A stretch of 38,043 nt of DNA from contig JADHYX010000180.1 in assembly GCA_027604685.1 (NCBI GenBank), forward strand, positions 4,219 through 42,261, read 5' to 3'. The stretch is from Lobulomyces angularis. Taxonomy: Eukaryota > Chytridiomycota > Chytridiomycetes > Lobulomycetales > Lobulomycetaceae. The translations under genes were made by a program, and so were the position numbers. This document shows positions 8,577 through 20,152 of this stretch, in pieces; positions within the stretch are counted from its first letter, which is position 1, and each line of letters opens with the position of its first letter. A model generated the notes under the pieces. It was not told the origin of the DNA. It was given only the letters and a program-made list of their open reading frames with translations, and searched no databases.

Positions 8577-11543
8577 ATGCAAACTCAAGCACTCAATTTC
8601 GAAGCTTGCATTGACATAATTCAGCATAATTCCTATGAGGAAGTTATAAAAAAGTCTTCAGCAAAAATTTCAACTTCTCAAACTGTAAATCTTGTTCAAG
8701 GCTCAAGGTTTTCTAATACAAATGTCTTATCTTTAATTTATACTTTTTTTTTTTTTAATTTCTATAGAATCCCTTTTTATAATTTAAGTTTGGTTGTTCC
8801 AAAAGACTGTTCTTTGTTTCAACATCAGCGATGTTTGTTTTTAACTGTAAATAATGCGGAAGAAAATAATGTGGCAATTTCTTTTTTATCACCAGTAAAG
8901 TATGATGGAAGAAACATTTTACAGTATATAGAAAATGACGTCGTTTCATCAAACTTATCAATTTTAACTCAAAGACCACACAAACTATTTTCAGATCCTA
9001 ATTTAAATGTTGAAGTTGTTTCACAGCTTTATGTCATAAAAGACGAAAACGTTCCAAACATTCCTGGAAATGGGCATTATCGGTAAATATTTATTTTTGT
9101 TTGATTGAATTTTTTATTGCTGAAAATTATTCTGAAAAACTTGTTTTTTCCCGAGTTAAAAAAATTTTTTTGTTATGATATAGATGCTATTGTTGTTTTG
9201 TGAAAGATGGCTATCTTTATTCCATTTTGTATTGTTCTTTTTCTCTATTAACTTTTGCAAGATATTTAGGAATGTTTGAAAAAGTTATCGGAATGATAAG
9301 GACCTTAGGATTTGTAGATGCTAAGCGTATTAATTAATTGAAAATTCCTAACAGTAATATTTAGCCTCGGTTCCTGTGCAAACTTCTGGTATCACGGAAA
9401 CCAATGAAAATGTGGAGCTGCCCAGTTTACCCAGTGCCCCAGGTAGCGAAAAAAAAGTTACAGTAGTTGATGAGTTTATATCAATTTATAGGAAGATCTG
9501 CCACCATTACCAAAAGAAAAACTTTGACTAGTGCATCACCTTCAATTTCCAATTCACAAGGAACTTCCAGAACCACGTTAAACATAAGTGATAACATTAA
9601 TAGTTCGCTGTTGAATCTCTCAATGATTTTGGCTAATCTTTCAACATTAACAAATCTTTCAAATTCAACTCTACCCGTAATTTGTGGAAATTTTTCGTTT
9701 TGTGCTCCTTTAGGATGGGGGCAGATTATATTTCCTACAGATTTTCTAGCGCCTCACGTAAGCTTAAATGATATTTTATTTTATAACGTATTATCAGGTG
9801 GGGGGTACGACTTTGTGTTTTAAAAATTCCACTTCAGTTGTTGCATCCACTTGCATTATTTTGAACCCTCTTCGCCCATGTCTAACCCCGCTATCCGAAG
9901 CGATGAATGAATTCATTACTCAAGCACACACAGGATTTACATCTATGACTAAATCACAACCACAAGGTAAAATATTAAAAAATTTAATTGTATATTAATC
10001 TAAACCGAAGTGATGAATCCAAACTCTATATGTGGAGGTAATGCTAAAAATTTGGAAGCGCTCATGCATCATTTTGTACTTAGAGCACATGGAAAAACTC
10101 ATTATAGAGTCTATGTGTTTTTAAAACAGGAAAATCAAGTTCAATCGTTGATATATTATACAAATGGATTGAGTGTGTACAGTAAGATAATTTTTAATTT
10201 TTATTTTTAAAATTTTTTTTTCTTTTAGATCAGTATTTTAAAGAATTCTCAAAAATGTTGGAGTCTTGTGAACCTGCTGCGAAAATGTTATCAGAAGCTG
10301 CAGCTGTAGCCTCAGCTCCACCACAAGCTATGCCAGCGTTCCCTCGAACAACCTTAAAGAAAGAGTTGCCTCAAATTCCTATTGATAATTTGCAAATTAA
10401 TTACTCAGATGAAAATTCTCCAGTGATATCTGAAAAAAAGTCTCCTTCAGTAGCTACTCCAATACAACAGTTTGGTAGTTCCGTGGATCCAAATAGAGAT
10501 TTTTTTGCTAGTAGGGGCGCAAAGGATGCCTTAGAGGGTCTGTATCATGGGTCTATAATGGGTATAAAACTTTTTTTTTTTTTTTTTTATGTAGACAACT
10601 TTTTTTAGGAGCTTCTAGAATCAACCCAAAAACAAAGAAAGGTGAAAATTGCTGGATTGTGGTTTATTTGCTGTTGACGATAGATAAAAAATGTTGTTTA
10701 GGATTACCAAGAGGTGGAAAACTTTCGCAGTTTCAGAGGTGCACAATTTAAATTATTAACGTAACGACTTCAATTTAAAATCCTTTTTTCTTTTTCTAGT
10801 TCTGATATTCCCTCCTTTATCAACGCCACAAGAAGTATTCAAGGAGATTATGAGATTGCCGGTGATGGAGATGATTTGAGTGTTACTTTCTTAGATCCTA
10901 ACAATTCCATTGGAAATAGTAAGAAAAAACTGGTTAAATTTTTTTTATGTTTGTTTAAAAAGTTGGTTATCCTTCTAAAAATCCATTGACAATTACTATA
11001 TCCGATGATGAAATGTTAGTATGCGGTAGAAAAGAATTTACCACTATCTCAGGATTAAAGTATGTGTAAATTTTTTTTTTTAACTTTAACTTACGAAATT
11101 TTTGTAGATTATGTAGAGTTCGAAGTATACCATTGATAACAGGTGCCAGAAGTAGAGGGGGTGGCGATAAAGATTGGTATAAAAGTTGTACATTTATTAG
11201 TGGAAGATATTACAGTGAAAAGCTTCCCACTAGCTTTGTTACTTTTCACGAAGACGGGACTATTTTAATTGAAGATGCTCAACTTTTAAGACATTTCTCT
11301 TGCACTGATACGAAAAACTGGAACTACTGTATATGGCATTTCACTTTAGAGGTTTTTTTTATTATTATTTGTTTTTACTATAAAACTCTTTTAAATTTGT
11401 GTTTTTAGGTGCGGAACAATGTGGATAAAAAAGATTTCACTATATTTTGCTTAGGAGACCCTTTACATGAAGAAGATGCTCAAGGAAAGGATATCAAAAA
11501 GTTTTCTTTAGATGGTTCAATATTTGTTAGAAAAGATATATAA
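8577..11543 (+). CDS. Large protein with two probable Mog1/PsbP-like domains and a beta-rich C-terminal module
   Basis: Fourteen exons: 8577-8707, 8768-9082, 9184-9326, 9365-9442, 9492-9757, 9798-9966, 10011-10181, 10229-10561, 10609-10641, 10702-10738, 10800-10918, 10963-11059, 11108-11351 and 11409-11543 (756 residues). At about 45-195, YNLSLVVPKDC ... GHYRCYCCFVKDGYLYSILY ... YLGMFEKVIGMIRTL has the beta-hairpin and closing-helix pattern of the Mog1/PsbP/DUF1795 fold. A second copy at about 295-440 (LGWGQIIFP ... HYRVYVFLKQENQVQSLIYY ... YFKEFSKML) follows a Ser/Asn-rich linker. After a Pro/Ala-rich spacer comes a C-terminal part starting ALEGLYHGS, with GDYEIAGDGDDLSV and SFVTFHEDGTI elements that look like a small beta-barrel. 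No signal peptide or TM. The fold assignment is by pattern only. The first intron (donor gttttc) is the weakest splice; it could also be read through in frame. Function unknown. Confidence 0.75.
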
Positions 11544-11840
11544 AAAAAAAAATATAAAAAAAATGCAATATTTAGTTAAGTTTAGATATTAGTATTGTAA
11601 AAATAATAAAACTCTTTTAGATTATCATATTAAACTTTGCACTGTTTATCTCCAATTTTTTTTCTATATTCCAATGATGAAGATTATTTATGACACAAGC
11701 TATTTTTTTGAAAAAAATATTTTATTTACTGCCACAGATAACGCATTTTAAAGGTTATATACATTATTATGTAGCAATATAATATTAGACTGTTGGATCT
11801 GAATATATATTACCAAAGAATTAAGTTAATGACTTCGGAG

Positions 11841-11850
11841 NNNNNNNNNN
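11841..11850. other. Assembly gap (10 N)
   Basis: Ten N bases, a conventional scaffold gap of unknown true size. It falls directly before the start of the kinesin-like gene, so that gene's 5' end and promoter may be incomplete. Confidence 0.98.
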
Positions 11851-11852
11851 AC

Positions 11853-14800
11853 ATGGGATTAGCAGCACAAGTATTTTTAAGAATAAGACCTTCTAATACA
11901 AATCCACCACCAAAAGGTGTAAATTATTTCACCGATAGTGTTGGAAATACGTTAACTCTTTCTGGCACTGGATTTTTGTTAAAAGGAAAGTAAGAAACAT
12001 ATGTGTAGAAAAAACCAATTTTCTCATCATTTTTATTTTTTTCAGTGCTTTAGTAAAAAAAACTCATTATTATAATAAAGTGTATGAGCAGGAAGATCCA
12101 TTTCCTGAAACTCAAATTGACATAGGTATGAATCAAGAAAATAAAGAAAATAATTTTATCAAATTTTTTGTTAGTTAGACCACTAACAGTTAAATTTTTG
12201 AGTGGGTATAATACATCGCTGATATTTTTTGGTTCTACTGGTAGTGGTAAAACTCATCTAATTGAAGGTAAAAAAATATAAAAATGTGTAGTAAATTTAC
12301 AAGCAATTAAAAATTAAGTGTATATAATAAAATTATTATATTTTATGTATTAATATTTTTAACTTAGGCGCGTTAAATTCATTTGCTGATGATATATTTA
12401 GCGACGAAGTATCAAAATTAAAAACCAGTAATTTTAAGCTTCGATTTCAAACGTTTGAAGTTTATGGAGAACTGATCAAAGATCTGCTACAAAAGCAGAG
12501 TGATGGGTTGCAAGTTGAAAATGAAATCAATCAGGGAGTTATAGTTCCAAAGAGTGACTTTATGGAGTTCAATAACAAGGAAAGTCTGAAAGAAACGTTA
12601 AAAAAAGTTTTTGCAAACAAAAGCTCTTTAAGAGATAAAAACCTTGGTGAAAAATGTTGTATTATTTATAAATTTTTGTTGGAAGTTGAACCTAATGTAA
12701 GTAAAAAAAAAAAAATTTTTATTTTTTTTTTAATTTTTATGGAGAGCAATACTAAAAATTAAAAACATAACTTAACAAAATATTTCCTTTTTTCTTTACT
12801 TCAAATAGAGTCAGCAGTATACGAAATTTACATGGGTTGAATCCTTTGGATGCGAAAAATTGTTAGAGGATCCAACAAAATTAACTCTTAAAGAAGGTTT
12901 CAACATCAAATTTTTTGAATTTTTTAGTCTCTTAAATAACAAAAAATGTAGGTCCATTTGTCAGTAAGACTATTAATGCAATGAAAAGTTTGTTATCGTC
13001 TTGTAGCTCTTTAATGGTAAAAAACAAAATAAATCTTAATAAAAGAGATTAAATAAACATAGGGACAACATTTTAATTTTGAACAATCAATTTTAACCGA
13101 ACTGCTATTTGATGAATTTGGAGGAAATTGTTTGACCAGCTTTGTTGTTAATTTAAATCAGTCACATTCGCCTGTTCTAAACTTTCAACTGTTGGATATT
13201 TTTTCAAATTTAAAGAATTTAATTTTATACCCCGTCAAAATTAATTTGCATTTAAGTACTTTGTTGAGCTTTTATAGAGTAAAAAAAAGAAAAAAAAAAT
13301 TAAAGGTGTTTTTTTTATTGTACGAATAGGTTAGAGAAAAAAAAATTCATGAAAATTTACTACTTAATGCTGAAAAATTAAAAGATAATACTAAAAATGT
13401 TACCGCAAATGGTAATAAAACAAAAAAAAAAGGAAATTTTAAATTTAATGTAAAACAAATAAAAATTAATTTTTTAAAAGAAATACTGAGTACACTGGTT
13501 TCAGTCAATCAAAAAAATTCTAGATTACTAGAAGAATCAGAAAAACTAAAGGCTCGTTTAAATGATCTTAGTACCAGGTAAAAAAGGTACCTCTGTTAAT
13601 TAAAAAAAAAAAAAGATACGACGCCATTGTTTTATCAAAATCAAACTTGGAAAAAACTTTGACACAAAATGAAGAACAAAATCTGATATTTAAAAAAGCC
13701 TTGCTGGATTCACAAATAGATAACGAGAAGTTGGTGGATCAAAGTGATAATCAGAATTATGATGTAAAAATTCATATTTGATTAATAATTTTTTGCTGTA
13801 TATTAATTTAAAACAAAAAAACATAGTTGACCAATAAAGTAATGCAACTACAAAATGAAATAATGGAAACAAACTTGCATATGGAGACACTGAATGAAGA
13901 AAATTTTAACCTAAAAGCAGAAATAAGAGATTTAAAAACAGAAAACAGTTCAGTTGCAATGGAAATTAATATACTAAGGGAAAATTACTTTCAGTTGGAA
14001 AAAGAACATAAAAGCTCTTTACGAAAGCTGGATGAATTGGGAATTGAATTAGTAAATTTGGTGAATACCAAGGTTCCATATAAAAACTTTTTTTTTCTCC
14101 TAAAATAAAAACATAATTCTATTTAGACTATATTAATTAATGAGAAAGAAGGAAGATTAAAAGAAATAGAAAAAATTCAAAAACAGTAAAGACAATTTGT
14201 ATAATTGTGATTTTGTTAAAGATTATTTTTTAGTAATTCGTTCTTACAGCAAAGATTAGAGAGCCAAGAGCATCATGGATATGAAGTAAATACAGAACTT
14301 CAAACCTTAAAATCATGTTCTGAGAATACTAGGTTTATTTTTTGCTAATTTGGTACATATTATTAAAAACATAAAAAAAAAATAAGATCAGAATTTTACT
14401 TGGAAAAACAAAAATTGGAGAATAAAAATTTAGAAATGGAAAAAGAAAAATTGAATTTAGAAAAACAGCTGGTGAAATAGAATATAATTTAAAAGAATTT
14501 TTATTTTAAAGAAAAATAAATAAAATTAAGGTAGAAAAAACTAAAGCAGCGGATGAAGAATTAGCAGAGACAAAAACTTATTTTCAAAAAACAATCAAAG
14601 AACAAGAATTAGAATTTAACTTTAAATTAAAAAATTTAAAAAAAATTGAGCTGGAAAATAATGTGTTGCAAAAAGAGCTGGAGATTAGTAATGCCGTCAA
14701 CTCTGAAAGAAATCATATTGAATTTAAATTAAAAGAAAGAATTTCTCAAATTGAGGAACAGGTTTTTTTACATCTTTTATCTTATAATGTGTAATTTTTT

Positions 14801-15650
14801 TTTTTTTATAGATCGTAAATATGACTTCGAATTATAGATCCAAATTAGAAAGATGTAAAATAAAAATGATATATGAAGATTTTATTGTAATAAATTTTTT
14901 TTTTTTTTTTTTTTTAGTTATCAAAGAAATAATGGAAATGACTGAATTTAGAAAAAACCCAGCAAAATCAGAAGATTTGGACTTAAAAGAATTAAAAATT
15001 TTAGTGGATAATATGTTTCAAGAAATTTTACAATCTTATATAGTTCATGAAAGACACTGTACTAAAGAAATTTTACTCATTAATGAAGAATGCAAAGTAA
15101 ATTAAAAAATAAAAAATAAAAACATTTTTAAAATAACTGTTTTTGTTATTTCATTTTTTCATTTTAGATTTTAAAAAATCAAACTGAAAGATATAAAGCT
15201 GAATTACAAAATAAGAAAAAAACCATAATCAATGATGAAAGGTAAAAATTCAAAATATTTTCGTAGAAAATTTTTTTTACATTATTTTTTTTATCAGTAA
15301 AGTGGATTCAAGTGAAGTAAAAAATGCAGATGTAAATCAGGTAATAAAAATAATATCACACCCCAAAATTTATCATTTTAATTTTAATCTTTTAAAGGAT
15401 GATATATGCAACAATAAAAAATGCAAAGAAAATAATTACTATTATTTAAAAAAATTGGTATTAAAGAAAAAGATTAGTACAGTTATTGAATTTTTTTTAT
15501 TTTTAGTTGAAAGAATTTATGTTGAATTCGCAGGAGGCGATGGAAATGGAAAGGACCAAATTATTGTTAAGGTGTAACATAGCAGAAACTGAAGTTACTG
15601 AGTTACATAATTATATAAATTTGCTTAAGTCTAGAGGAGATAGTAGATAA
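11853..15650 (+). CDS. Divergent kinesin-motor / long coiled-coil protein, CCDC78-like
   Basis: Twenty-one exons: 11853-11989, 12046-12125, 12175-12267, 12368-12696, 12809-12896, 12952-13016, 13063-13278, 13330-13411, 13481-13577, 13616-13763, 13827-14072, 14127-14185, 14234-14332, 14387-14471, 14531-14761, 14812-14854, 14918-15096, 15168-15241, 15298-15340, 15398-15457 and 15507-15650 (865 residues). Residues 1-336 are a kinesin motor: VFLRIRP start, P-loop FFGSTGSGKT at 91-99, INAMKSLLSSCSSLM (INKSL helix) and QSILTELLFDEFGGN (SKLTRLLQDSLGGN). Switch I (NxxSSRSH) is lost and switch II DLAGSE reads VESFGCE. The rest is coiled coil, ending LKEFMLNSQEAMEMERTKLL. A degenerate motor plus this tail resembles CCDC78 proteins of centriole/basal-body biology; that is an inference. 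The start is uncertain: an ATG at 11829 runs into the gap. Confidence 0.75.
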
Positions 15651-15805
15651 AAAAACTTTGTAAGGTACATTTCAGAATTTGATAAGATAAGAAAAAAGAA
15701 AAAAAAAAAATTATTCTATAATAGTTAAATTTATAAATCTTCTATAAAATAAGTACTTACAACATATACAAAGAAAACATCAAATAAATAATTAATTGCT
15801 TTATG

Positions 15806-16544
15806 TCATTTTTCAATTGGAATCTTTTCAATACGTTCACTAATTTCCTTATAAAAATTTTCTGATTCAATTGTTACTTCAAATTTCTTAACAAAAAAAA
15901 AAAAAAGGAGTTTAACCAAAAAAAAAAAAGAAAAAATTGTAGCCAACCTCTTTTAAATTGTTTAAACTGTCATCAAGAAATTTAACTGACTCACTAAAGC
16001 CTAAAGAAAAAAAAAATATATATATATATATATAGTTTAAAAATTTAATGGTTAAAAAAAAAAAGTAAAACCCACCAGATGTAAATTTTGAAAAATTATC
16101 CTCATAATCACTGAATTCCCCAATTTCTTTAAAATTGTTAACAAAATTTACAGCGTTTGAGTTGTGTTTAACGATTTCGCTACTCAGGTCACTCATGATA
16201 CATTCTTTTACCTTTAATGAATTTTTTTTTGCTTTCAATGCATTCACATCAAACTGCTTTCAGAAAAAAAAATTAAAAAAAAAAACAAAATACTAAATAT
16301 ATATAAATAATTTAAAACATTAAATCAAAATTTTTTTTTTTTTTTTGTTTTAGATTACTTTTGATAAAGTATCATCCATGGAAAAATTTGCACCGAATTT
16401 TGAATTTTCTTCGTTGAAAGATAAAGAATCTAAAAACTGTTGGGTATCAGAATCAAATAGATTATACGTATTTTCCATTTCATTACTTGCAGCTATCAAT
16501 TCTGATATTAATTGAAAAATTTCACCAGAGTTCGCTTTCTCCAT
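15806..16544 (-). CDS. Small acidic helical protein, unrecognised
   Basis: Four exons: 16544-16359, 16256-16076, 16000-15948 and 15886-15806 (166 residues). The start is the first ATG of the frame (MEKANSGEIFQLISEL). The sequence is rich in E, N, S and K with heptad-like spacing (SVKFLDDSLNNLKEKFEV), has no TM, signal or zinc motif, and ends YKEISERIEKIPIEK. It looks like a short alpha-helical subunit of a complex, of BLOC-1 or kinetochore size, but I do not recognise the family. Intron 2 contains a (TA)n tract. It is tail-to-tail with the kinesin gene (155 bp) and starts 69 bp after the end of the glycosyltransferase on the same strand. Confidence 0.65.
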
Positions 16545-16612
16545 TTCAAGATGATCGTAAAACCCTTGTAATATTTAATAAAACTAATTTATTCATTATA
16601 AACTGGATGACT

Positions 16613-18386
16613 CTATTCTATTTTTTTTTTTGTTTTAACAGATTTAGAAAAGAAAAAATATGCAAAGAATTTTTTAAAAAGGTAAAAGGAAGCAAGAAAA
16701 AAAATAAAAAAAAATAAAACTAAATCAAAGTTGAAAAATTGAGTGTTTGGCTGAATTTGTTTAGGAAATAAAAATTTTGTTAAATTCTTTCCTGAGGCTT
16801 CTATCAAATTTACTTGCATTGAACAGCTATTTTGAATTCTTATCCACTCCCCTAAATCTTCCGCATTTTTTTTGTACTTGGCGTTTTTTAAAATCAGTTT
16901 TATTAAGTTTTCCAATTTATTTTCAAAATCCTTTAGAAAAAGTCATATTTTTTTGTTAACATTAAAATAAACTTGAAAAATAGTTGTACATATTCAGATG
17001 TTAGAATGGCTGACCCAACTTCAACATAAATGACTCTATTCGCCAGCGTGTATTGATCTGCCCCGAGAGGAATGCATAAAATAGGTTTACCAAAATGCAT
17101 TGACTCAAACATAGAGTTACCTCCACAATGCTATTGTATGGTTAATTAATATTATTTTTTTTTTTTTACTTATATTTCCATTACTTACACTAATGAAAAG
17201 TACTACAGATTTGTGCTCCAAAACATTTAATTGAGGAACACCATTCATTTCTAATCTAACATTAGTAGACCACTTATATTTTTCAACCTCTTGAACTTGA
17301 GAAAGTGCTAGAGTTGCAAATAAAAATCTTACTTGCTTTTGAAATGATTGAAAAACAGAATTTAGCATTGGTGTGATGTGTTTTGGTGACGCTCCGATAG
17401 AGCCAAATGAAACATAAACTACTGGAAGTTCAACTGGATCGTCTAGCCAAGCAGTAAGTTCGTGAGAGAGTCTCAAGTTACTTTTAAGGTTTAAACATGG
17501 ACCTGTTAATTGCATTTTTGGAAATCTGGGTAAAGGAAAATCCAAACCAGGAAGGGAAGTTGAAATAACCAACTTTTTTCTAAAAAATTCTAGTCTTGTT
17601 GTCTTATTTAAGCCAACCTTTTTCTGAATATCATTAATTTTGTAATTTAGCAGGTTGAAAATAATAACTTCAGTAAACGATTTGAAAACAAAATTTTTTA
17701 ATCTTGAATAAAAATCCATTTCAGGAGTTAAGTAATAGCTCCAGGAAGGAAAAGAAAATGCATCGGGATCATACAGCCCGCTATTTATTTTATAATAAAA
17801 TAACATTTGGAGCATTATGGTTAGCAAAAGGTATAAAATTTTTATCATACTAAGGTGTTACGCCAGGATTATAAATAATGACCGGAACATTAAATATATC
17901 AGCAACGGAAGTTACTGGAGCAAGAATAAAGTCCACAATTAATGAATCATATTTTTCAACTTTAAACTTTAAACTTAAAATATCTACAATTGCGTCAAGG
18001 TAGGATAAAATTCTTGGTAGAGCAAAATTCTTAACAGTAAACATTAACTGAAATAAACTTTCCTGAGCAGAGTTAGTCATTTTTGAAAAAAAAGTTTGAT
18101 CAAATCCAACGTTACCATTTGATGTTAAAATTAAATTTTTTATATTTTTTTCTTTAAGTTTTTCTATGTAAATTTCAGAAACCATAAATTCCACTGTGTG
18201 ATTTTTTTCCAAGAGTTCTGAACATCAATTTTACATTTTGGATGTTAAGTGTTATTAAAAAGATACCAATGGCAAGACTAAGTAGAGGATTGACATGGCC
18301 AGGAGTAGGTACTGATATTAATAAAAACTGAAACGAAATTTAATAACAACAGTGCAAAAAATATATTAAACATACTGTACCTTCAT
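16613..18386 (-). CDS. UDP-glycosyltransferase (UGT, GT1 family), membrane-anchored
   Basis: Six exons: 18386-18381, 18327-18267, 18217-17851, 17780-17189, 17130-16990 and 16930-16613 (494 residues). The first exon is just ATG AAG; splicing gives MKFLLISVPTPGHVNPLLSL, the usual UGT start. The acceptor fold is followed by YNPGVTPYGLYDPDAFSFPS, PVVYVSFGSIGASPKH and the donor-sugar motif FISHCGGNSMFESMHFGKPI, with GADQ at its end; His343 and the GADQ residues are where UGTs contact the UDP-sugar. A C-terminal TM at about 459-475 precedes a basic tail (KSVKTKKKIE), consistent with ER anchoring with the catalytic part in the lumen. Its N-terminus lacks a strong cleavable signal peptide. It should transfer a sugar to a lipid or small hydrophobic molecule; the acceptor cannot be told. 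The third intron uses GTATGA at 17850, without which two frames overlap and look broken. Confidence 0.92.
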
Positions 18387-18567
18387 AGTTTCAAAAAGAA
18401 AAATTTTTTTTGAAATGAATATCAAAAAACAAATTCCATCTCCATAAAAATAAATTATTAAAAAATGCTTCTATTTTTAACCAGGAGAAGTATTTTATTA
18501 AAAATATAAAAAAATGTAAAAAAGATAGTTGTTTTTGGTAACCAAAAATCAATATGAAAACTATATA

Positions 18568-19380
18568 TTAATGAGGTATCATTAACGCAATAAAAAGGGC
18601 GACTGCAAAAGGAAACCAACTTAAGATTTGCTTACTGTTTGCGGTACTTGATTTTTCACCATTAGCCTAAAATACGTGAATAAAGTAAACGTTATTTAAA
18701 AACTTACAGTATTATTTGCAGAGTCGATGGTTTTTTCTGGGGCAGGTGGTCTAGTTCTTACGGGAGGAGGAGCAACTGTAGTAGTAGCACTGGCAAATGT
18801 TGAGTTTACAAATAACCCAAAAAAGCCTGATTTAGAATCATAACTCTTATCATGAGCGACAAAACTCAAGTAATATTGATTGCTTGAAACTTCTTTAAAG
18901 TGTGGTGGAAATCGTCTTACCAACTCTGCAGCACTAATCCTAGTAATTAGGAAAATTAATTTTTTTGTATTTTATTTAAGAGTTTAATACCAGAAGCAAC
19001 TACATGGTTCGTATTTTGCATCAAAAGTGTCCTTTAATTTAATGATAAATTGACCACCCAACTCATCATTACCTTAGAAAAGATAATGCATAGAAAGGAA
19101 ATATTTAGTGTTAAATATTTTAATTTTTGAAGTTACCTAAGAAGACGGTAGCGTAGCTGATATTTTTATCTTGGAAGTCTTTATGGATATGGTAAAATAA
19201 TTGAGCTGTGTCTACTAAACTGGTGTTTTTATTCAAAACTGAAATTGGGTATGATAAGGTAACTAAACCTTTTGATAAAACTGAAGTTCTAGCGTATCCG
19301 CTCGATTTGGACCATACTATTTGTGACTTGGTGAAAGTTGTTAATGTGAAAATAGAAACTAGTAGGTTTAAGAACTTCAT
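18568..19380 (-). CDS. Secreted, probably GPI-anchored surface protein
   Basis: Four exons: 19380-19137, 19072-18991, 18939-18708 and 18666-18568 (218 residues). The N-terminus MKFLNLLVSIFTLTTFTKSQ is a cleavable signal peptide. The body, about 150 residues, carries sequons (NTS, NIS, NST) and a CSCFW pair, then a Thr/Pro-rich stalk (TTTVAPPPVRTRPPAPEK). It ends in a hydrophobic ILSWFPFAVALFIALMIPH stretch right at the C-terminus, preceded by small residues (SSTANS), the layout of a GPI-attachment signal. The body has a beta-strand look (FLGNDELGGQFIIKLKD, YYLSFVAHD) that could be a Kre9/Knh1-like module of fungal wall proteins, but I cannot confirm that. It lies just upstream of the UGT on the same strand and is divergent with the LRR gene. 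Confidence 0.72.
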
Positions 19381-20152
19381 TTATTTTTATGCGGGTTAAT
19401 ATTTATGAATTTCCTATTTTTTGTGTGTTATTATTGGAACTTAAATACATCTTTAGAAGATTATAGTTTTTGCTATTTTTGGAAAATTTCTAGAAACATC
19501 CTGTTATTTTTAAGTTTTTTTTACGTTTAATAAAAAACTTAGTTATCATTTAATTCTAAAAAAAAAAACCAGTTTTTTTTCGTTTACACATTAAACAACA
19601 TTAACTCATTACTAGTAACATAAAATTAATGTTTTTATTTAGTTCAATCTAAGTTCAAAAAAAAAAGAGATCAACGGCTTTCACATTAAATTTGTAAAAT
19701 TATCTTCAATATATCTAATGAATATTATTTACTTAAATAAATAAAGTATTTAACTTTTTTCATTAATTTTTGGTGGGTGAAACAACACAACTTAAACTTT
19801 TTGTAGTAAGATAATTTCAAAAATTTGTACATTAAAAGTATATAATATGTAATTATTTTCAGATTAAACTTAAATTTTGATTACGGACTTTACAATGTTG
19901 GATTATTTTTTGAATTTTTTTTAGGCATTGTCCACTTAAACCTTGATGACACAAAAAAAAAGGTAAAAACTTATGCAATTAAACCAACTGAGCAGCAGAA
20001 GGGATGAAAGAAGTATTTCATTGATGTAATTAAACTATTTTGTTCGTTGATTTTGTTGTTTTTGGAAATGGCAAAGGAGGCTTTTTGATTTCCAACAATA
20101 TAAACCATTAAAATAAAAAAAAAAAACCTTTACTAATAAAATAAATATATTT
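19381..20152. promoter_or_regulatory. 772-bp divergent intergenic region
   Basis: Lies between the 5' ends of the GPI-type protein (-) and the LRR protein (+), so it holds both promoters. A/T-rich throughout; a less biased patch at about 19920-20030 has no extended open frame and I see no tRNA or snoRNA motif. Confidence 0.4.

Noticed and set aside
16018..16035. (TA)n dinucleotide run
   Set aside because: Short simple repeat inside an intron; common in A/T-rich genomes and not worth a separate call.
16487..16959. Plus-strand frames opposite the UGT end and the small helical protein
   Set aside because: Antisense shadows; the minus strand carries a complete UGT C-terminus and a frame-consistent small gene.
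17850..18212. Apparent frameshift or gene break between two overlapping frames in the UGT
   Set aside because: A normal GTATGA...AG intron (17850-17781) joins them in frame as YNPGVTPYGLYDPDAF, so the gene is intact.
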